Notes: generated by a model from the letters alone, not told the origin. A stretch of DNA of 64,000 nt from Paraburkholderia ginsengisoli NBRC 100965 (GCF_000739735.1 NZ_BBJF01000005.1:186001-250000); one strand, 5' to 3'. Positions 26,818 to 36,144 are shown, counted from the stretch's first letter. Translations and numbers: made by a program.

Positions 26818-27150
26818 ATGAGCAAGGCAACCAGCACATTAATCGCGGCCCTCGCCGCGTTCACGCTGTCGGCAGGCGCTTATGCACAGACGGCCGGAGG
26901 CCAGAGCGGCAGCGGGTCGGCGGGTAGCACGGCTGGCGCAGCAAACCAGGTGAACGGTGCAACGAGCGGTGCAACGAGCGGCTACGGCACACCAGGCTCG
27001 ACCCATTCGGATAGCGGCATGGGCGCCAAGGCGCCGAACTCGGGCCTGCCGAGCGGCACGAACAGCGATTCGACATCCGGCACCAGCGCTCCCAAGAGCA
27101 ACAACACATTGGCGACCCCAAGCGTCGTGTCGCCAGGTGCGGGCAAGTAA
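26818..27150 (+). CDS. Small secreted low-complexity Gly/Ser/Thr-rich protein
   Basis: 110 residues. A clear Sec signal peptide (MSKATSTLIAALAAFTLSAGAYAQ) with a likely cut after AYA, then about 87 residues made mostly of Gly, Ser, Thr, Ala and Asn with an internal ATSGATSG repeat. No hydrophobic or catalytic part remains, so the mature protein is probably disordered and located in the periplasm or outside. AAGGAGG precedes the start, and a strong intrinsic terminator follows 28 bases after the stop, so it is a compact single-gene unit that is probably well expressed. Similar short proteins occur in Burkholderia without known function. Confidence 0.75.
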   Translation: MSKATSTLIAALAAFTLSAGAYAQTAGGQSGSGSAGSTAGAANQVNGATSGATSGYGTPGSTHSDSGMGAKAPNSGLPSGTNSDSTSGTSAPKSNNTLATPSVVSPGAGK

Positions 27151-27178
27151 CCACTGTTGAAGACGGCAACCCGGCATG

Positions 27179-27214
27179 AAGGACCGCTGCCCTCACGGAC
27201 AGCGGTCCTTTTTG
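27179..27214 (+). terminator. Intrinsic terminator of the small secreted protein gene
   Basis: AAGGACCGCTG (27179-27189) pairs perfectly with CAGCGGTCCTT (27200-27210) around a 10-base loop, and the right arm runs into a T tract. This is the clearest Rho-independent terminator in the window. Confidence 0.9.
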
Positions 27215-27357
27215 TTTCTTCCTTATCTCTTCGTGGCGGTCGCGACAGGGTGACCGTAAGAAATCAATGCAACCGAGCCGGTCGTTCGACACGCCTGGCT
27301 AAATCGCCGACAATCTGCAGCGATATCTGGAAGCGCGACTCGACAATGGGGATGTAG

Positions 27358-27614
27358 ATGGATTTCGATTGGCACGGCGGTCATATCACGCGGACGACAC
27401 GCATCGACAAAGCGTACAGAAATACGCAGAACGTGCGTCGCTTTCTGATCCTTGAATGCGGGCCCGAATCAGATTCGACCGCGCATTGATGGCATGGATT
27501 CGAAGCGGGACAGCGACGAGTATGGGCGACGTTGCCGATGAATGGTCTCGACGGCGACGTGAGCAGCACGACCTGAGCACGGCCATATTGCCCGCAGGTA
27601 CTGCGCACCGTTGA
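27358..27614 (+). pseudogene. DUF6434-like gene broken by a single-base frameshift
   Basis: From ATG 27358 the frame reads MDFDWHGGHITRTTRID, then AYRNTQNVRRFLILECGPE, and ends early at a TGA after 42 residues. One base out of register the sequence goes on as RFDRALMAWIRSG, TSMGDVADEWSRRRREQ and stops at 27614. Joined, the two halves make an about 85-residue protein like the DUF6434 family as I recall it (FDWH, YRNTQNVRRF, FMxW, DAxxEW). Adding one T in the GAATCAGA near 27469-27476 restores the sequence CGPEFRFDRA. It is thus a recent pseudogene or a base-calling error. Function of the family is unknown. Confidence 0.65.
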
Positions 27615-27643
27615 CGCCAGGAAACGAAGAAAGGAGAGACCGC

Positions 27644-28138
27644 ATGCCGAGCCTTGAACGAGCGCGACCGGCTACGCTTGTCGACGCTGTCTGGCGCATG
27701 GCGCTTCGCGTCGGATTCCGGCTCGCTCGCGCCTGGTGGCATCTTCGGCGGCCTCATCATGAAGGCGCGCTGGTAGCCATCTACGTCGGAGGGGCGTTGT
27801 TGCTGGTGAAGTCATCGTACCGGGCCGAATGGAATTTTCCCGGCGGCAGTGTCCGGCCCGACGAGGCGCCCGATGCCGCCGCGCAGCGCGAAATGGAGGA
27901 GGAGGTCGGACTCTCGTCGCACTCGTTATCGTTACTTCCCGCGGGCAGCGTCTGCGGGAACTGGGACGGACGAAGAGACCGGGTGCATTTCTTTGAGCTC
28001 CACCTCGATTGCATCCCCGAATTGCGGCTCGATAATCGCGAGATTGTCGCCGCGCAACTGGCATCGGCGGAGGAGTTGCGGGGCATTGCACTGACAGGAC
28101 CGGTCGCCGCTTATCTCGGCGGAAATCTCTGCCGCTAG
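27644..28138 (+). CDS. NUDIX hydrolase
   Basis: 164 residues from ATG 27644, which has AAGGAGAG upstream. Residues 68-90 match the whole NUDIX box G-x5-E-x7-R-E-U-x-E-E-x-G-U, with E74, R82, E83 and the metal-binding E86-E87 all present. The N-terminal 40 residues are Arg/Trp rich and form an amphipathic extension. It should hydrolyse a nucleoside diphosphate linked to another group; the substrate is not evident. A convergent DMT exporter lies 41 bp downstream. Confidence 0.88.
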   Translation: MPSLERARPATLVDAVWRMALRVGFRLARAWWHLRRPHHEGALVAIYVGGALLLVKSSYRAEWNFPGGSVRPDEAPDAAAQREMEEEVGLSSHSLSLLPAGSVCGNWDGRRDRVHFFELHLDCIPELRLDNREIVAAQLASAEELRGIALTGPVAAYLGGNLCR

Positions 28139-28179
28139 TTTCTGCCGCTAGTCGGCTCGCTCGTAAGCGCCGGGAACTG

Positions 28180-29022
28180 TCAAAGCCCGAGGCAAACCGC
28201 TCCGGCCGCAATGACCATACAGGCGAGCCAGCGCGTTCCACTGACCGTTTCCCGCAGAAACACCCGCCCGATCAGCACCGCGAACACGACGCTGGTCTCG
28301 CGCAACGCCGACACCGCGCCCATCGCGCCCGACTGCAGCGCCCAGATCACGATGCCATACGCGGCTATCGACACCACGCCGCCGGCCAGTGACGATCCGA
28401 CCGATAGCGGCTCGGCACGTATCGGTCTCCATAGCGGCCCGAGTCCGCGCATCGCGACGAACAGCACCGGCATCAGCCAATAGAACAGGAACATCCACGC
28501 GGTGTAGCTGAGCGGCTGGCCATCGGACAATCTCACGCCGATGCCATCGATCACCGTGTAGACCGCGATCGTCGCGCCGGTCGTCAGCGCGGCCAGCGCA
28601 CCGGCGAGCGACACGTGACGCCCCTGCAGCGCGATTGCGATGATGCCGCCCGATATCATCGCGATCCCGAGAGCGTGCAGCGGACCAACCGCCTCATGCG
28701 CGAAGAGCGCAGCGCCGAGCGTGACAAGCAGTGGCGATGAACCTCGCGCGATCGGATAGGCGAGCGCCAGGTCGTTGCGGCGATACGACCGCACGAGGCT
28801 CACGTTGTAGAAGATATGCACGAGCCCCGATGCGACGATGTACGGCCAGGCGGCGCGCGCGGGCCAAGGACTGAACAGGACGACGAGTGTGGAGACCGCC
28901 GCGATGGCGATGCTCATCCACGTCATGGACAGGAACCGATCGCGGTTGCCGTGGAGCATCGCGTTCCAACTGGCGTGGAGCATGGCGGCAAAGAGCACGA
29001 TACCGCCGGTAAAACTGAGCAT
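28180..29022 (-). CDS. DMT superfamily exporter, two EamA domains
   Basis: 280 residues with about ten hydrophobic helices arranged as two EamA repeats (first around 10-130, second around 145-280). The second repeat ends with VFAVLIGRVFLRETVSGTRW, the typical E-R/x-G segment of the fold. It should be an inner membrane exporter for a metabolite or amino acid. It is divergently transcribed from the GcvA-type LysR gene with about 120 bp between them, a usual layout for a regulator and the transporter it controls. Confidence 0.87.
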   Translation of the reverse strand: MLSFTGGIVLFAAMLHASWNAMLHGNRDRFLSMTWMSIAIAAVSTLVVLFSPWPARAAWPYIVASGLVHIFYNVSLVRSYRRNDLALAYPIARGSSPLLVTLGAALFAHEAVGPLHALGIAMISGGIIAIALQGRHVSLAGALAALTTGATIAVYTVIDGIGVRLSDGQPLSYTAWMFLFYWLMPVLFVAMRGLGPLWRPIRAEPLSVGSSLAGGVVSIAAYGIVIWALQSGAMGAVSALRETSVVFAVLIGRVFLRETVSGTRWLACMVIAAGAVCLGL

Positions 29023-29145
29023 GTGGGTTTCGGACTGGAAGGACGGTGGGAGACATCATTAGCGGCGCGATAAGAAGGATAACTATCTTGTAGCGGGGCA
29101 GCAAACCAGACAAATTGACGAATCGCGTTAGAAAAACTCTTGCAA

Positions 29146-30036
29146 ATGAAACGGGTATTGCCCCCGCTCAATGCGTTGCGGGCCTTCGAGGCAGCGGGCC
29201 GTCTCGGCAGTTTCAAGGAAGCCGCTGCGGAATTGCACGTGACTCACGGTGCGGTGAGCCAGCACGTGCGCCTGCTCGAAGGGTGGCTCGGCGCATCGTT
29301 GTTCGAACGGCACAACCGGCGCGTGGAGCTGACGTCGGCGGCGAAGGCCTATCTTGACGAAATCGGCCCGCTGTTCGACAAGCTCTCGCAGGCAACTGCC
29401 CGATACGGCATACCTGAACCGGTCGCCCGCACGCTGTCCGTGAACGCGCCCGCGACATTCACGTTGCGCTGGCTGGTGGCAAGGCTGGCGAAATTCCGCG
29501 CCGAGCATCCCGACGTCGAGGTCAGGGTGGACACGTCGAACGGGCCGTTGGAGAGTCTCAAAGAAAGCTACGACATCATCATCCGGGGTGGTCCGGACAC
29601 GTTCTACGGCTACTCGATGCGACCTTTCCTCTCCGAGGAGAGGCTTCCGGTGTGCAGTCCGGCGCTTTTGCAGCGAGTGCCGCTTCGAGCGCCGGACGAC
29701 TTGCAACAACACACGCTGCTGCACACATCGAGTCTCCCGCGGCTTTGGCCCGACTGGCTGGCGAGCGCACAAATTTCCGCGCTGAGGCCGGCTGCCACGT
29801 TGACCTTCGACCACTTCTATCTGACCTTGCAGGCTGCCATCGACGGTATCGGCATCGCGATGGGGCCGACCGCGCTGGTCTCCGACGATCTCGCCTCCGG
29901 CCGGCTTGTCACCCCGTTCGCCGGTCCTCGTCTGCCGTCGCGCAGCTATTGCACTTACGTCGCTGATGAGAAGCCTGGCGATGAAATGATCGGGCTGTTC
30001 CGTTCATGGCTCGAACGCGAGGGGATGGGTTCATGA
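29146..30036 (+). CDS. LysR-family regulator, GcvA type
   Basis: 296 residues. The start LPPLNALRAFEAAGRLGSFKEAAAELHVTHGAVSQHVRLLE is the GcvA-type helix-turn-helix (TH.AVS), shared by regulators of amino acid metabolism and beta-lactamase genes. The effector domain runs from about 90 to 290. A TTG two codons upstream is less likely than ATG 29146. It is divergent from the DMT exporter and followed by a serine beta-lactamase-like hydrolase on the same strand, so either could be its target. Confidence 0.87.
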   Translation: MKRVLPPLNALRAFEAAGRLGSFKEAAAELHVTHGAVSQHVRLLEGWLGASLFERHNRRVELTSAAKAYLDEIGPLFDKLSQATARYGIPEPVARTLSVNAPATFTLRWLVARLAKFRAEHPDVEVRVDTSNGPLESLKESYDIIIRGGPDTFYGYSMRPFLSEERLPVCSPALLQRVPLRAPDDLQQHTLLHTSSLPRLWPDWLASAQISALRPAATLTFDHFYLTLQAAIDGIGIAMGPTALVSDDLASGRLVTPFAGPRLPSRSYCTYVADEKPGDEMIGLFRSWLEREGMGS

Positions 30037-30176
30037 ACGGAGACGGCCGCGAGGGGAAGCGGCAAAGCAGCGATAGCCGTGCGAACGGATGTAGCCCTTT
30101 CGACAGACGGGTTAATGGCGATCGCGGCCAGGCCTCTCCTAACATGTCGGCTTGACCGATCACGACGGAGCCCTCT

Positions 30177-31361
30177 ATGCCTTCCACTTCAGCATCGTCA
30201 TTGCAGCAGCCGTCCGCCGATGCCGCGCTCGCCGAGCGCGTCGATGCGGTGTTGTCCCGCGCGCTCGACGCGCAGCGTCTCGTCGGTGCGGTCGTGCTGA
30301 TCGCGCGCGACGGACAGCTCGTCTATCACCGCGCGGCCGGATTCGCGGACCGCGAATCGCGCACGCCCATGCGCGAGGACACGCTGTTCAGGCTCGCGTC
30401 GGTGACGAAGCCGATCGTCTCGACGGTTGCAATGGTGCTGGTGGCGCAACGCAAACTGTCGCTCGACGATGACGTCACACGCTGGCTGCCCGATTTCCGC
30501 CCGAGCCTTGCGGACGGACGCGTGCCGGCGATCACCGTGCGTCAGCTGCTGACGCACACAGCGGGCCTCGGCTATCGCTTCGCGGAAGCCGACGCGAACG
30601 GGCCGTATGCGCGTGCGGGCATCTCGGACGGACTCGACGGCGCAGCCATCACGCTTGTCGAAAACGTGCGGCGGATCGCGAGTGCGCCGCTGTTGTACGC
30701 GCCGGGCACAAGCTGGAACTACTCAGTCGCGCTCGACGTGACCGGCGCACTGATCGAAGCGGTCTGCGGCGTGCCCCTCGCCGAAGCTGTCGATGTGCTC
30801 GTGCTCCGCCCGCTCGGCGCTCGCGACACGGCCTTCGTCGTGGTCGATCCCGCGCGGCTCGCGACACCGTATGTGAACGACACGCCGCAGCCGCACCGGC
30901 TCGCCGAGAACGAGACCGTCGCTGTCCTCGAGGGGACCGCGGGTGTCACGTACTCGCCGGCGCGCGCGCTCGACACGCACGCATTTGCGTCGGGCGGTGC
31001 GGGGATGGTAGGCAGCGCGAGCGACGTGCTGCACGTGCTGGACACGCTGCGCGCGGGCGGCGGCGCGCTGCTGCCTGCCGCCTTTGTGGACGAGATGGGA
31101 CGCGTGCAGACCGGCGACCTCGAATTGCCGGACCGGCCCGGCGTCGGCTTCGGGATCGGCTTTTCGGTGCTGCGCGATCCGCATGCGGCGGCGTCGCCGG
31201 AATCTGTTGGGACGTGGCGCTGGGGTGGGGTCTACGGCCACTCGTGGTTTGTCGATCGCGCACGCGGACTGACCGTCGTGTCGCTGTCGAACACGCTCTA
31301 TGAAGGCATGAACGGGCAATACACGATCGATCTGCGCGATGCTGTTTACGGCGCCGGGTGA
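30177..31361 (+). CDS. Serine hydrolase of the beta-lactamase class C / family VIII esterase fold
   Basis: 394 residues. Ser75-x-x-Lys78 (LASVTKPI) is the nucleophile motif, Tyr182 in NYSVALDVTG is the YSxxxDxxG variant of YxN that marks family VIII esterases, and RWGGVYGHSW near residue 345 is the W-G-G block. No signal peptide is seen, so it is likely cytoplasmic. Esterase or amidase activity is more likely than beta-lactam hydrolysis. It follows a GcvA-type regulator by 140 bp. Confidence 0.88.
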   Translation: MPSTSASSLQQPSADAALAERVDAVLSRALDAQRLVGAVVLIARDGQLVYHRAAGFADRESRTPMREDTLFRLASVTKPIVSTVAMVLVAQRKLSLDDDVTRWLPDFRPSLADGRVPAITVRQLLTHTAGLGYRFAEADANGPYARAGISDGLDGAAITLVENVRRIASAPLLYAPGTSWNYSVALDVTGALIEAVCGVPLAEAVDVLVLRPLGARDTAFVVVDPARLATPYVNDTPQPHRLAENETVAVLEGTAGVTYSPARALDTHAFASGGAGMVGSASDVLHVLDTLRAGGGALLPAAFVDEMGRVQTGDLELPDRPGVGFGIGFSVLRDPHAAASPESVGTWRWGGVYGHSWFVDRARGLTVVSLSNTLYEGMNGQYTIDLRDAVYGAG

Positions 31362-31538
31362 CTTGCAAGCCGGAAGCCATGAGCGTTCAAAGCAGCGGCC
31401 CAGCCACGCCTACGACTCCACGATTGGCACGACGAAAGAAGGCCGGTCCGCATTAGTATCTCGTTGTGCACACTCGTCGATTTCTCTCCATGCGCGTCCG
31501 TCTCGCGCGGCTGCGCAACGACCTGTCAGGAGCAAGAT

Positions 31539-33143
31539 ATGGAAGACGTGGACGTACTGGTCGTTGGCGCCGGCCCGGTCGGCTTGCTGCTGGGCACCGA
31601 GTTGCAACGCGATGGCGCGGCGGTAACGGTGATCGACAGCATGCCGGGCAGAGGATTTTTCTGTAAAGCGCTCGGCGTCACCGCACGCACGCTCGAGATT
31701 TTCGACGATCTCGGTATCGTCGATCGAGCCATCGACGCGGGTACCTGGCTCACCGGTGTCGAAACGTGGGTCGACGGCTCGATGGTAGCGGCGCGCTCGA
31801 TGCGCGTGCCGGAGAAGGGCTTGCCCTACGGCTCGCTTTCGCTTGCGCAGTACGAGACGGAGCGGCTGCTCGAAGCAGCGCTCGCGGAGCATGGCGGTCG
31901 AGTGAACTACGGCTATACGCTGGACAGCTTCACCGGGAACGGCGACGCTGTCGATGCGTTTCTGACCGGGCCGCAAGGTGAGGCGCTCGCTGTGCGTTGC
32001 AAATGGCTGGTCGGGTGTGACGGAGCGCACAGCAAGGTCCGTTCGGGATTGGGCCTGGGCTTCGAAGGCGAGCAGTATCCGCAGACTTTTGCGCTCGTCG
32101 ATGTCGATGTGGACTGGTCGTATCCGCGCGGGCCGATGTACCGGTTCGAATGGACCGATGCCGCGCGGGCGAAAGCAAGTGTGGCCGCCGTGCCCGTTCG
32201 CGGTTCCGCGAAGCGCTATCGACTCTCGATGATCGTGCCCGACGAACATGCGTCTTCGCTCACCAGCGTCGGAGCGCCGGACTTCGCCACGATGTGCGGC
32301 CTGTTATTGCCATCACTGCCCGAGGGCACGCAGCTATCGTCGATGCGATGGTCGTCGGTCTACCGCGTGAGCCATCGCATCGCGTCCGCTTATGGGCACG
32401 GCAGGGCGTTCATTGCCGGCGATGCCGCGCACATTCATCCGCCAGTGGGCGGCCAGGGCATGAACACGGGCCTGCAGGACGCACACAATCTCGCGTGGAA
32501 ACTGGCGCACGTCGTGAAGGGGCTGACGGGTCCTGCATTGCTCGACAGCTATCTGGCGGAACGGCATCCGGTCGGCGTCGACGTCGTCAAGGCGACAAGC
32601 GCGGCACTCAACGCGGTGCTCGCGCGGCAGGCAGCGAATCCGGCGATGCGTGAGACCCAACTGCTGATTACCTATCGTGGCAGCCCGATCGTTTCCGATC
32701 TTTGTCCTGACGCCGATCCCGCTGCTCCCGCCGCTGGCGACCGGGCGCCCGACGCGCATTCGCTGACACAACGATTCGTTGGCCACGCCAGGCGACTTCA
32801 TGAGTACGTGGGCCGGGGAAAACATACGCTCGTGGGTTATGTGGACGCGGCAGAGCAATATGATGCGTTCGTCGACGGGTGCCGGGCTCTGTCGACGGCA
32901 TTGCCCGACGCTGTATCGGCATTGCTCGTCACGGCTGCGGGCTGCGATGTGCCTGCTTCTGAATTCATGTCGACCGTGACGGACGCATCGGGCGACTTCG
33001 CGGCCACGTATCGAGCGAAGGGCGGTGCTGCATGGATTGTCAGGCCGGACGGCTATATCGGATGGAGAAGTGCGGAGTGTTCGGGGGCTGCGATCGGAAG
33101 CTGGCTGGAGCGGCTAAGCAGGCCGATAAGCCAGACAAGTTAG
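31539..33143 (+). CDS. FAD-dependent monooxygenase, phenol hydroxylase-like (PheA/TfdB family)
   Basis: 534 residues. The FAD fingerprint VLVVGAGPVGLLLG (6-19), the DG motif LVGCDGAHSKVRSGLGL and the GD motif FIAGDAAHIHPPVGGQGMNTG are all present, followed by LQDAHNLAWKL. A thioredoxin-like C-terminal domain covers about 395-530. It should hydroxylate an aromatic compound with NAD(P)H and oxygen. ATG 31539 follows AGGAG; the frame is open 25 codons further upstream. No ring-cleavage gene lies nearby, so the pathway is unknown. Confidence 0.88.
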   Translation: MEDVDVLVVGAGPVGLLLGTELQRDGAAVTVIDSMPGRGFFCKALGVTARTLEIFDDLGIVDRAIDAGTWLTGVETWVDGSMVAARSMRVPEKGLPYGSLSLAQYETERLLEAALAEHGGRVNYGYTLDSFTGNGDAVDAFLTGPQGEALAVRCKWLVGCDGAHSKVRSGLGLGFEGEQYPQTFALVDVDVDWSYPRGPMYRFEWTDAARAKASVAAVPVRGSAKRYRLSMIVPDEHASSLTSVGAPDFATMCGLLLPSLPEGTQLSSMRWSSVYRVSHRIASAYGHGRAFIAGDAAHIHPPVGGQGMNTGLQDAHNLAWKLAHVVKGLTGPALLDSYLAERHPVGVDVVKATSAALNAVLARQAANPAMRETQLLITYRGSPIVSDLCPDADPAAPAAGDRAPDAHSLTQRFVGHARRLHEYVGRGKHTLVGYVDAAEQYDAFVDGCRALSTALPDAVSALLVTAAGCDVPASEFMSTVTDASGDFAATYRAKGGAAWIVRPDGYIGWRSAECSGAAIGSWLERLSRPISQTS

Positions 33144-33481
33144 ACATGCCGGTTTGCGTGCATCGGCGTTCGAGTGACCATCCGGCAATAAACCGTGAGT
33201 CGTGACATCGCGAACCGCATTCACGCGAGTCCGCCGCGAGTCGCAGCGAGGCACTGTTCGCATCAAATGTATGAAACGCATCAGAACATAACCGCGTCCG
33301 AACATCGATGATGCCCATAGCCGCGACCCCATCGAGGCCATCCCCACTATCTTTCAGAATACGTCGCCACGCCTATACTTTTCCTTGCTGAGCGAGCGTC
33401 ACGAAAGCTGAATGCATTTATCCATTCCTGTCCTTCGCACCGGCTTGCCGATCTCTTCCAGTCAGAAACAGGAGGCAAGTC
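33144..33481. other. Intergenic region before the methyltransferase
   Basis: 338 bases with no credible gene. A ribosome site (AGGAGGCAAG) stands directly before ATG 33482. TATACTTT near 33373-33380 resembles a -10 element for the downstream gene. Confidence 0.5.
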
Positions 33482-34543
33482 ATGCAATTTGACGAGCAGA
33501 AGGTACAGGACTTCATGGGACGGATGGTCGGTGAATTCGGCGCGGTCGCCTCGGCGCCGCTGATCGCATTGGGCGACCGTCTTGGCCTTTACAAGGCGAT
33601 GTCCGAGCAGGGATGGATGACCTCGACCGATGTTGCCGAGCGCGCCGGGCTCGCGGAACGTTACGTGCGTGAATGGTTGGCGGCACAGGCAGCGTCCGGC
33701 TTCATTCGTTACGACGCAGCCGCCGGCAAATACCAGCTCGAAAACGAAATGGCGATGTGTTTCGCCGTAGAGACGAGTCCCGCGTTTATCCCGGGCTTCT
33801 GCGATTGCGCCGAAGCCATGTTCCGCGATCTACCCAAACTGGAAGCGGCCTTCCGCACGGGGCTCGGTGTCGGCTGGCACCAGCACTATCCATCGCTATT
33901 CAAGGGCACCGAGCGGTTCTTCAGGCCCGGCTACGCGCTGCATCTCATCAGCGAATGGATTCCCGCTCTGGATGGCGTGGAAGCGAAACTGAAGGCCGGT
34001 GATGCACAGGTGGCGGACGTGGGATGCGGGCACGGTGTGTCGACGATACTCATGGCGCAGGCTTATCCGAAGGCGACGTTCGTCGGCTTTGACTACCATG
34101 AGCCGTCAGTGCAGCGAGCGCGCGAAGCGGCGCAAGAGGCGCATGTGTCGGATCGCGTCCGCTTCGAGGTCGCGTCGGCCAAGGAATTTCCGGGCACCGG
34201 TTATGACTTCGTCGCGTTCTTCGATTGCCTTCATGACATGGGCGATCCGGTTGGCGCAGCGGCGCACGTGATCAAAACATTGAAACCGGACGGTACGTGG
34301 ATGATCGTCGAACCGTTCGCGAACGACAGACTCGAAGACAACCTCAACCCTATCGGGCGAATCTACTACTCGGCGTCGACGATGATCTGCACTGCCGCGT
34401 CGCTCGCTCAGGAAGGGAAAATGGGCTTGGGCGCACAGGCAGGTGAAGCCCGGCTCAGGGATGTGGTGACGACGGGTGGCTTTACGCGTTTTCGTCGGGC
34501 GCACGAGACGCCTTTCAATCTCGTGCTCGAGGCACGGCCGTGA
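33482..34543 (+). CDS. SAM-dependent methyltransferase with N-terminal winged helix
   Basis: 353 residues. Residues 40-85 form a winged-helix dimerisation part (VAERAGLAERYVREWLAAQAASG), the SAM site is VADVGCGHGVSTILMAQAYP near 178 with the acidic FVGFDYHEPS, and the last part has FFDCLHDMGDPVGAAAHV. This layout is like Rv2258c of Mycobacterium and O-methyltransferases with a fused HTH. AGGAGG lies before the start. The substrate is not known and no pathway genes are adjacent. Confidence 0.87.
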   Translation: MQFDEQKVQDFMGRMVGEFGAVASAPLIALGDRLGLYKAMSEQGWMTSTDVAERAGLAERYVREWLAAQAASGFIRYDAAAGKYQLENEMAMCFAVETSPAFIPGFCDCAEAMFRDLPKLEAAFRTGLGVGWHQHYPSLFKGTERFFRPGYALHLISEWIPALDGVEAKLKAGDAQVADVGCGHGVSTILMAQAYPKATFVGFDYHEPSVQRAREAAQEAHVSDRVRFEVASAKEFPGTGYDFVAFFDCLHDMGDPVGAAAHVIKTLKPDGTWMIVEPFANDRLEDNLNPIGRIYYSASTMICTAASLAQEGKMGLGAQAGEARLRDVVTTGGFTRFRRAHETPFNLVLEARP

Positions 34544-34606
34544 TGTCAGGTTGAACGGTCTGCTTTGGCTGAATGACACGCTTCCCAGTCCACGGCGGTT
34601 GTCGTG

Positions 34607-34729
34607 TCATTTATGCAGTTTCTCGCGAAGCGACTGAACGTCATTCGCGGTGACCGGCTGCGCGTCGTTGCCCCATGAAGCACGAATCCACGACAACGCG
34701 GCTGCCATCTGCGCATTCGTGAGCGTTCC
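34607..34729 (-). pseudogene. Remnant of a c-type cytochrome (C-terminal end only)
   Basis: The last 40 codons before the TGA at 34607 read GTLTNAQMAAALSWIRASWGN followed by VTANDVQSLREKL. This is the usual end of the cytochrome c subunit of membrane alcohol, gluconate or nicotinate-type dehydrogenases (LTNAQ-AALLSYVR-SWGN, then V-x-x-LR). Upstream no frame gives the CxxCH haem site or the MPAF loop, so the rest of the gene is gone or scrambled. It suggests that a dehydrogenase cluster once stood here. Confidence 0.55.
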
Positions 34730-35229
34730 ACAGTGCGAGGATGTGCGAAGCCTGCACGCGCGTCGGGAGAAGCGCGCTTTGGCTTTGGATAGGCGCGGCG
34801 TTTGCCGGCAACGCCAGTTCGCAGGCACTCGCGATCGCAAGCTTGGGCAGGCGCGCATGCAGGCGTGCCGTCTGTGCCGGGCTTCCGGGTTCGAGGGGAT
34901 AGGCTTGGCCGGTTTCCAGTCTGCGGCGACGCAAGTAGGTGACAAGCAATCGTCTCCGTGCGCGATCTATACCCGAGCGCGCGAGACACGCGCGATATTC
35001 CATGTTGGGCGGCACGGTGCTTGCGCACTACTAACGTCGGCATCGGTGCGCGCTGTGTGGAAGACGGTGCAAAAAGGGCGATGGAAGACGTGAAGGCATA
35101 GCGCAACGATGGCGGCATTGCGCGGATTTTTTGGAGCCCGCGACTACGCGATCGCTATGTGCACGCTAATTGTCGAATAGACGATGCCACGACTGGCTCG
35201 TCGATTTGCGCGACGTTCGGAGTTCGATT
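34730..35229. other. Decayed intergenic stretch
   Basis: 500 bases between the cytochrome remnant and the YihY-type gene. Overlapping open frames on both strands look like chance frames of GC-rich DNA; none has a family signature. Interpreted as decayed sequence plus the promoter of the downstream gene. Confidence 0.45.
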
Positions 35230-36144
35230 GTGAGTGAAACGACCCCGGCCCAAAGGGCCCAGCATGGCCGGATCGGCAATGTATCAGGTGTGGCCGTCAC
35301 CGCGGTCCGGCAGTTCATTGCGGACCGGTGCACGACTCTATCGGCCAGCATCGGATTTTATGCGGCGTTTTCTTTGGCGCCGACGTTGTTGATCGTCCTT
35401 ACCGTCGCCGGCTGGTTTTTCGGTGAGACGGCCGCTCGCGGCAAACTGTTCGCGCAGGTGCATGACATCCTCGGCACCGAGGCCGCGGGTGCCATGCAGG
35501 CGGTGGTCGAGAACGCACACCATGCGAGTGGCGGCGGGCTGGCAGCAGTGCTTTCGACTTTGCTGCTGGTAGTTGGCGCGTCCGCGACATTCAGTTCGTT
35601 GAACACGGCGCTCGATGTGATCTTCGCCGCCAAGCCACAAAGCGGAGTGGCGGGGCTTGCCTTGATAGTGCGGGCACGACTGATCTCATTCGGCCTCGTG
35701 CTCGGAGTCGGATTTCTGCTGGTCGTTTCGCTCGTGCTAGACACGGCGATTACGTATGTCGGGCAACGGATATTCGGCGAATCGCCATTGGTGATTGCCG
35801 CTCAGATCGCGCAAACGGTCTTGGGCATCATTGTGCTGTCTGCTGCTTTTACAGCGATGTTGCGCTGGCTGCCGGACGTCCATGTCCCGTTTCGCCATGC
35901 GCTGGCGGGGGGCATCGTATCGGCTGTTTTCTTCACCGTGGGGCGGCGGCTGTTCGGACTTTATCTCGCGCATGCCGGCACGGCCAATTCGTTCGGCGCG
36001 GCCGGCTCGCTTGCCGTGCTGATGATGTGGCTTTATTTCTCCGCCGCAGTGTTTCTACTCGGCGCGGAGATCGCTGCCGCGATGGATAAAAACCATCAGA
36101 AGCCAGCCGACAAATCGCCGGTCGTGGGAGAGCCTCGCCGGTGA
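35230..36144 (+). CDS. YihY/BrkB family inner membrane protein
   Basis: 304 residues from GTG 35230, chosen because GGAG lies seven bases upstream; a TTG 20 codons earlier lacks one. About six membrane helices: the first (IGFYAAFSLAPTLLIVLTVAGWFF) carries the family start, then LSTLLLVVGASATFSSLNTALDVIF, and the last is LMMWLYFSAAVFLLGAEIAAAM, which is the most conserved YihY segment. The old name RNase BN is wrong for this family; the function is unknown, perhaps lipid or envelope related. Confidence 0.87.
   Translation: MSETTPAQRAQHGRIGNVSGVAVTAVRQFIADRCTTLSASIGFYAAFSLAPTLLIVLTVAGWFFGETAARGKLFAQVHDILGTEAAGAMQAVVENAHHASGGGLAAVLSTLLLVVGASATFSSLNTALDVIFAAKPQSGVAGLALIVRARLISFGLVLGVGFLLVVSLVLDTAITYVGQRIFGESPLVIAAQIAQTVLGIIVLSAAFTAMLRWLPDVHVPFRHALAGGIVSAVFFTVGRRLFGLYLAHAGTANSFGAAGSLAVLMMWLYFSAAVFLLGAEIAAAMDKNHQKPADKSPVVGEPRR

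Noticed and set aside
29023-29145. GATAACTATC in the DMT/LysR gap as a LysR site
   Set aside because: Only a partial palindrome; cannot be told apart from chance without comparison to relatives.
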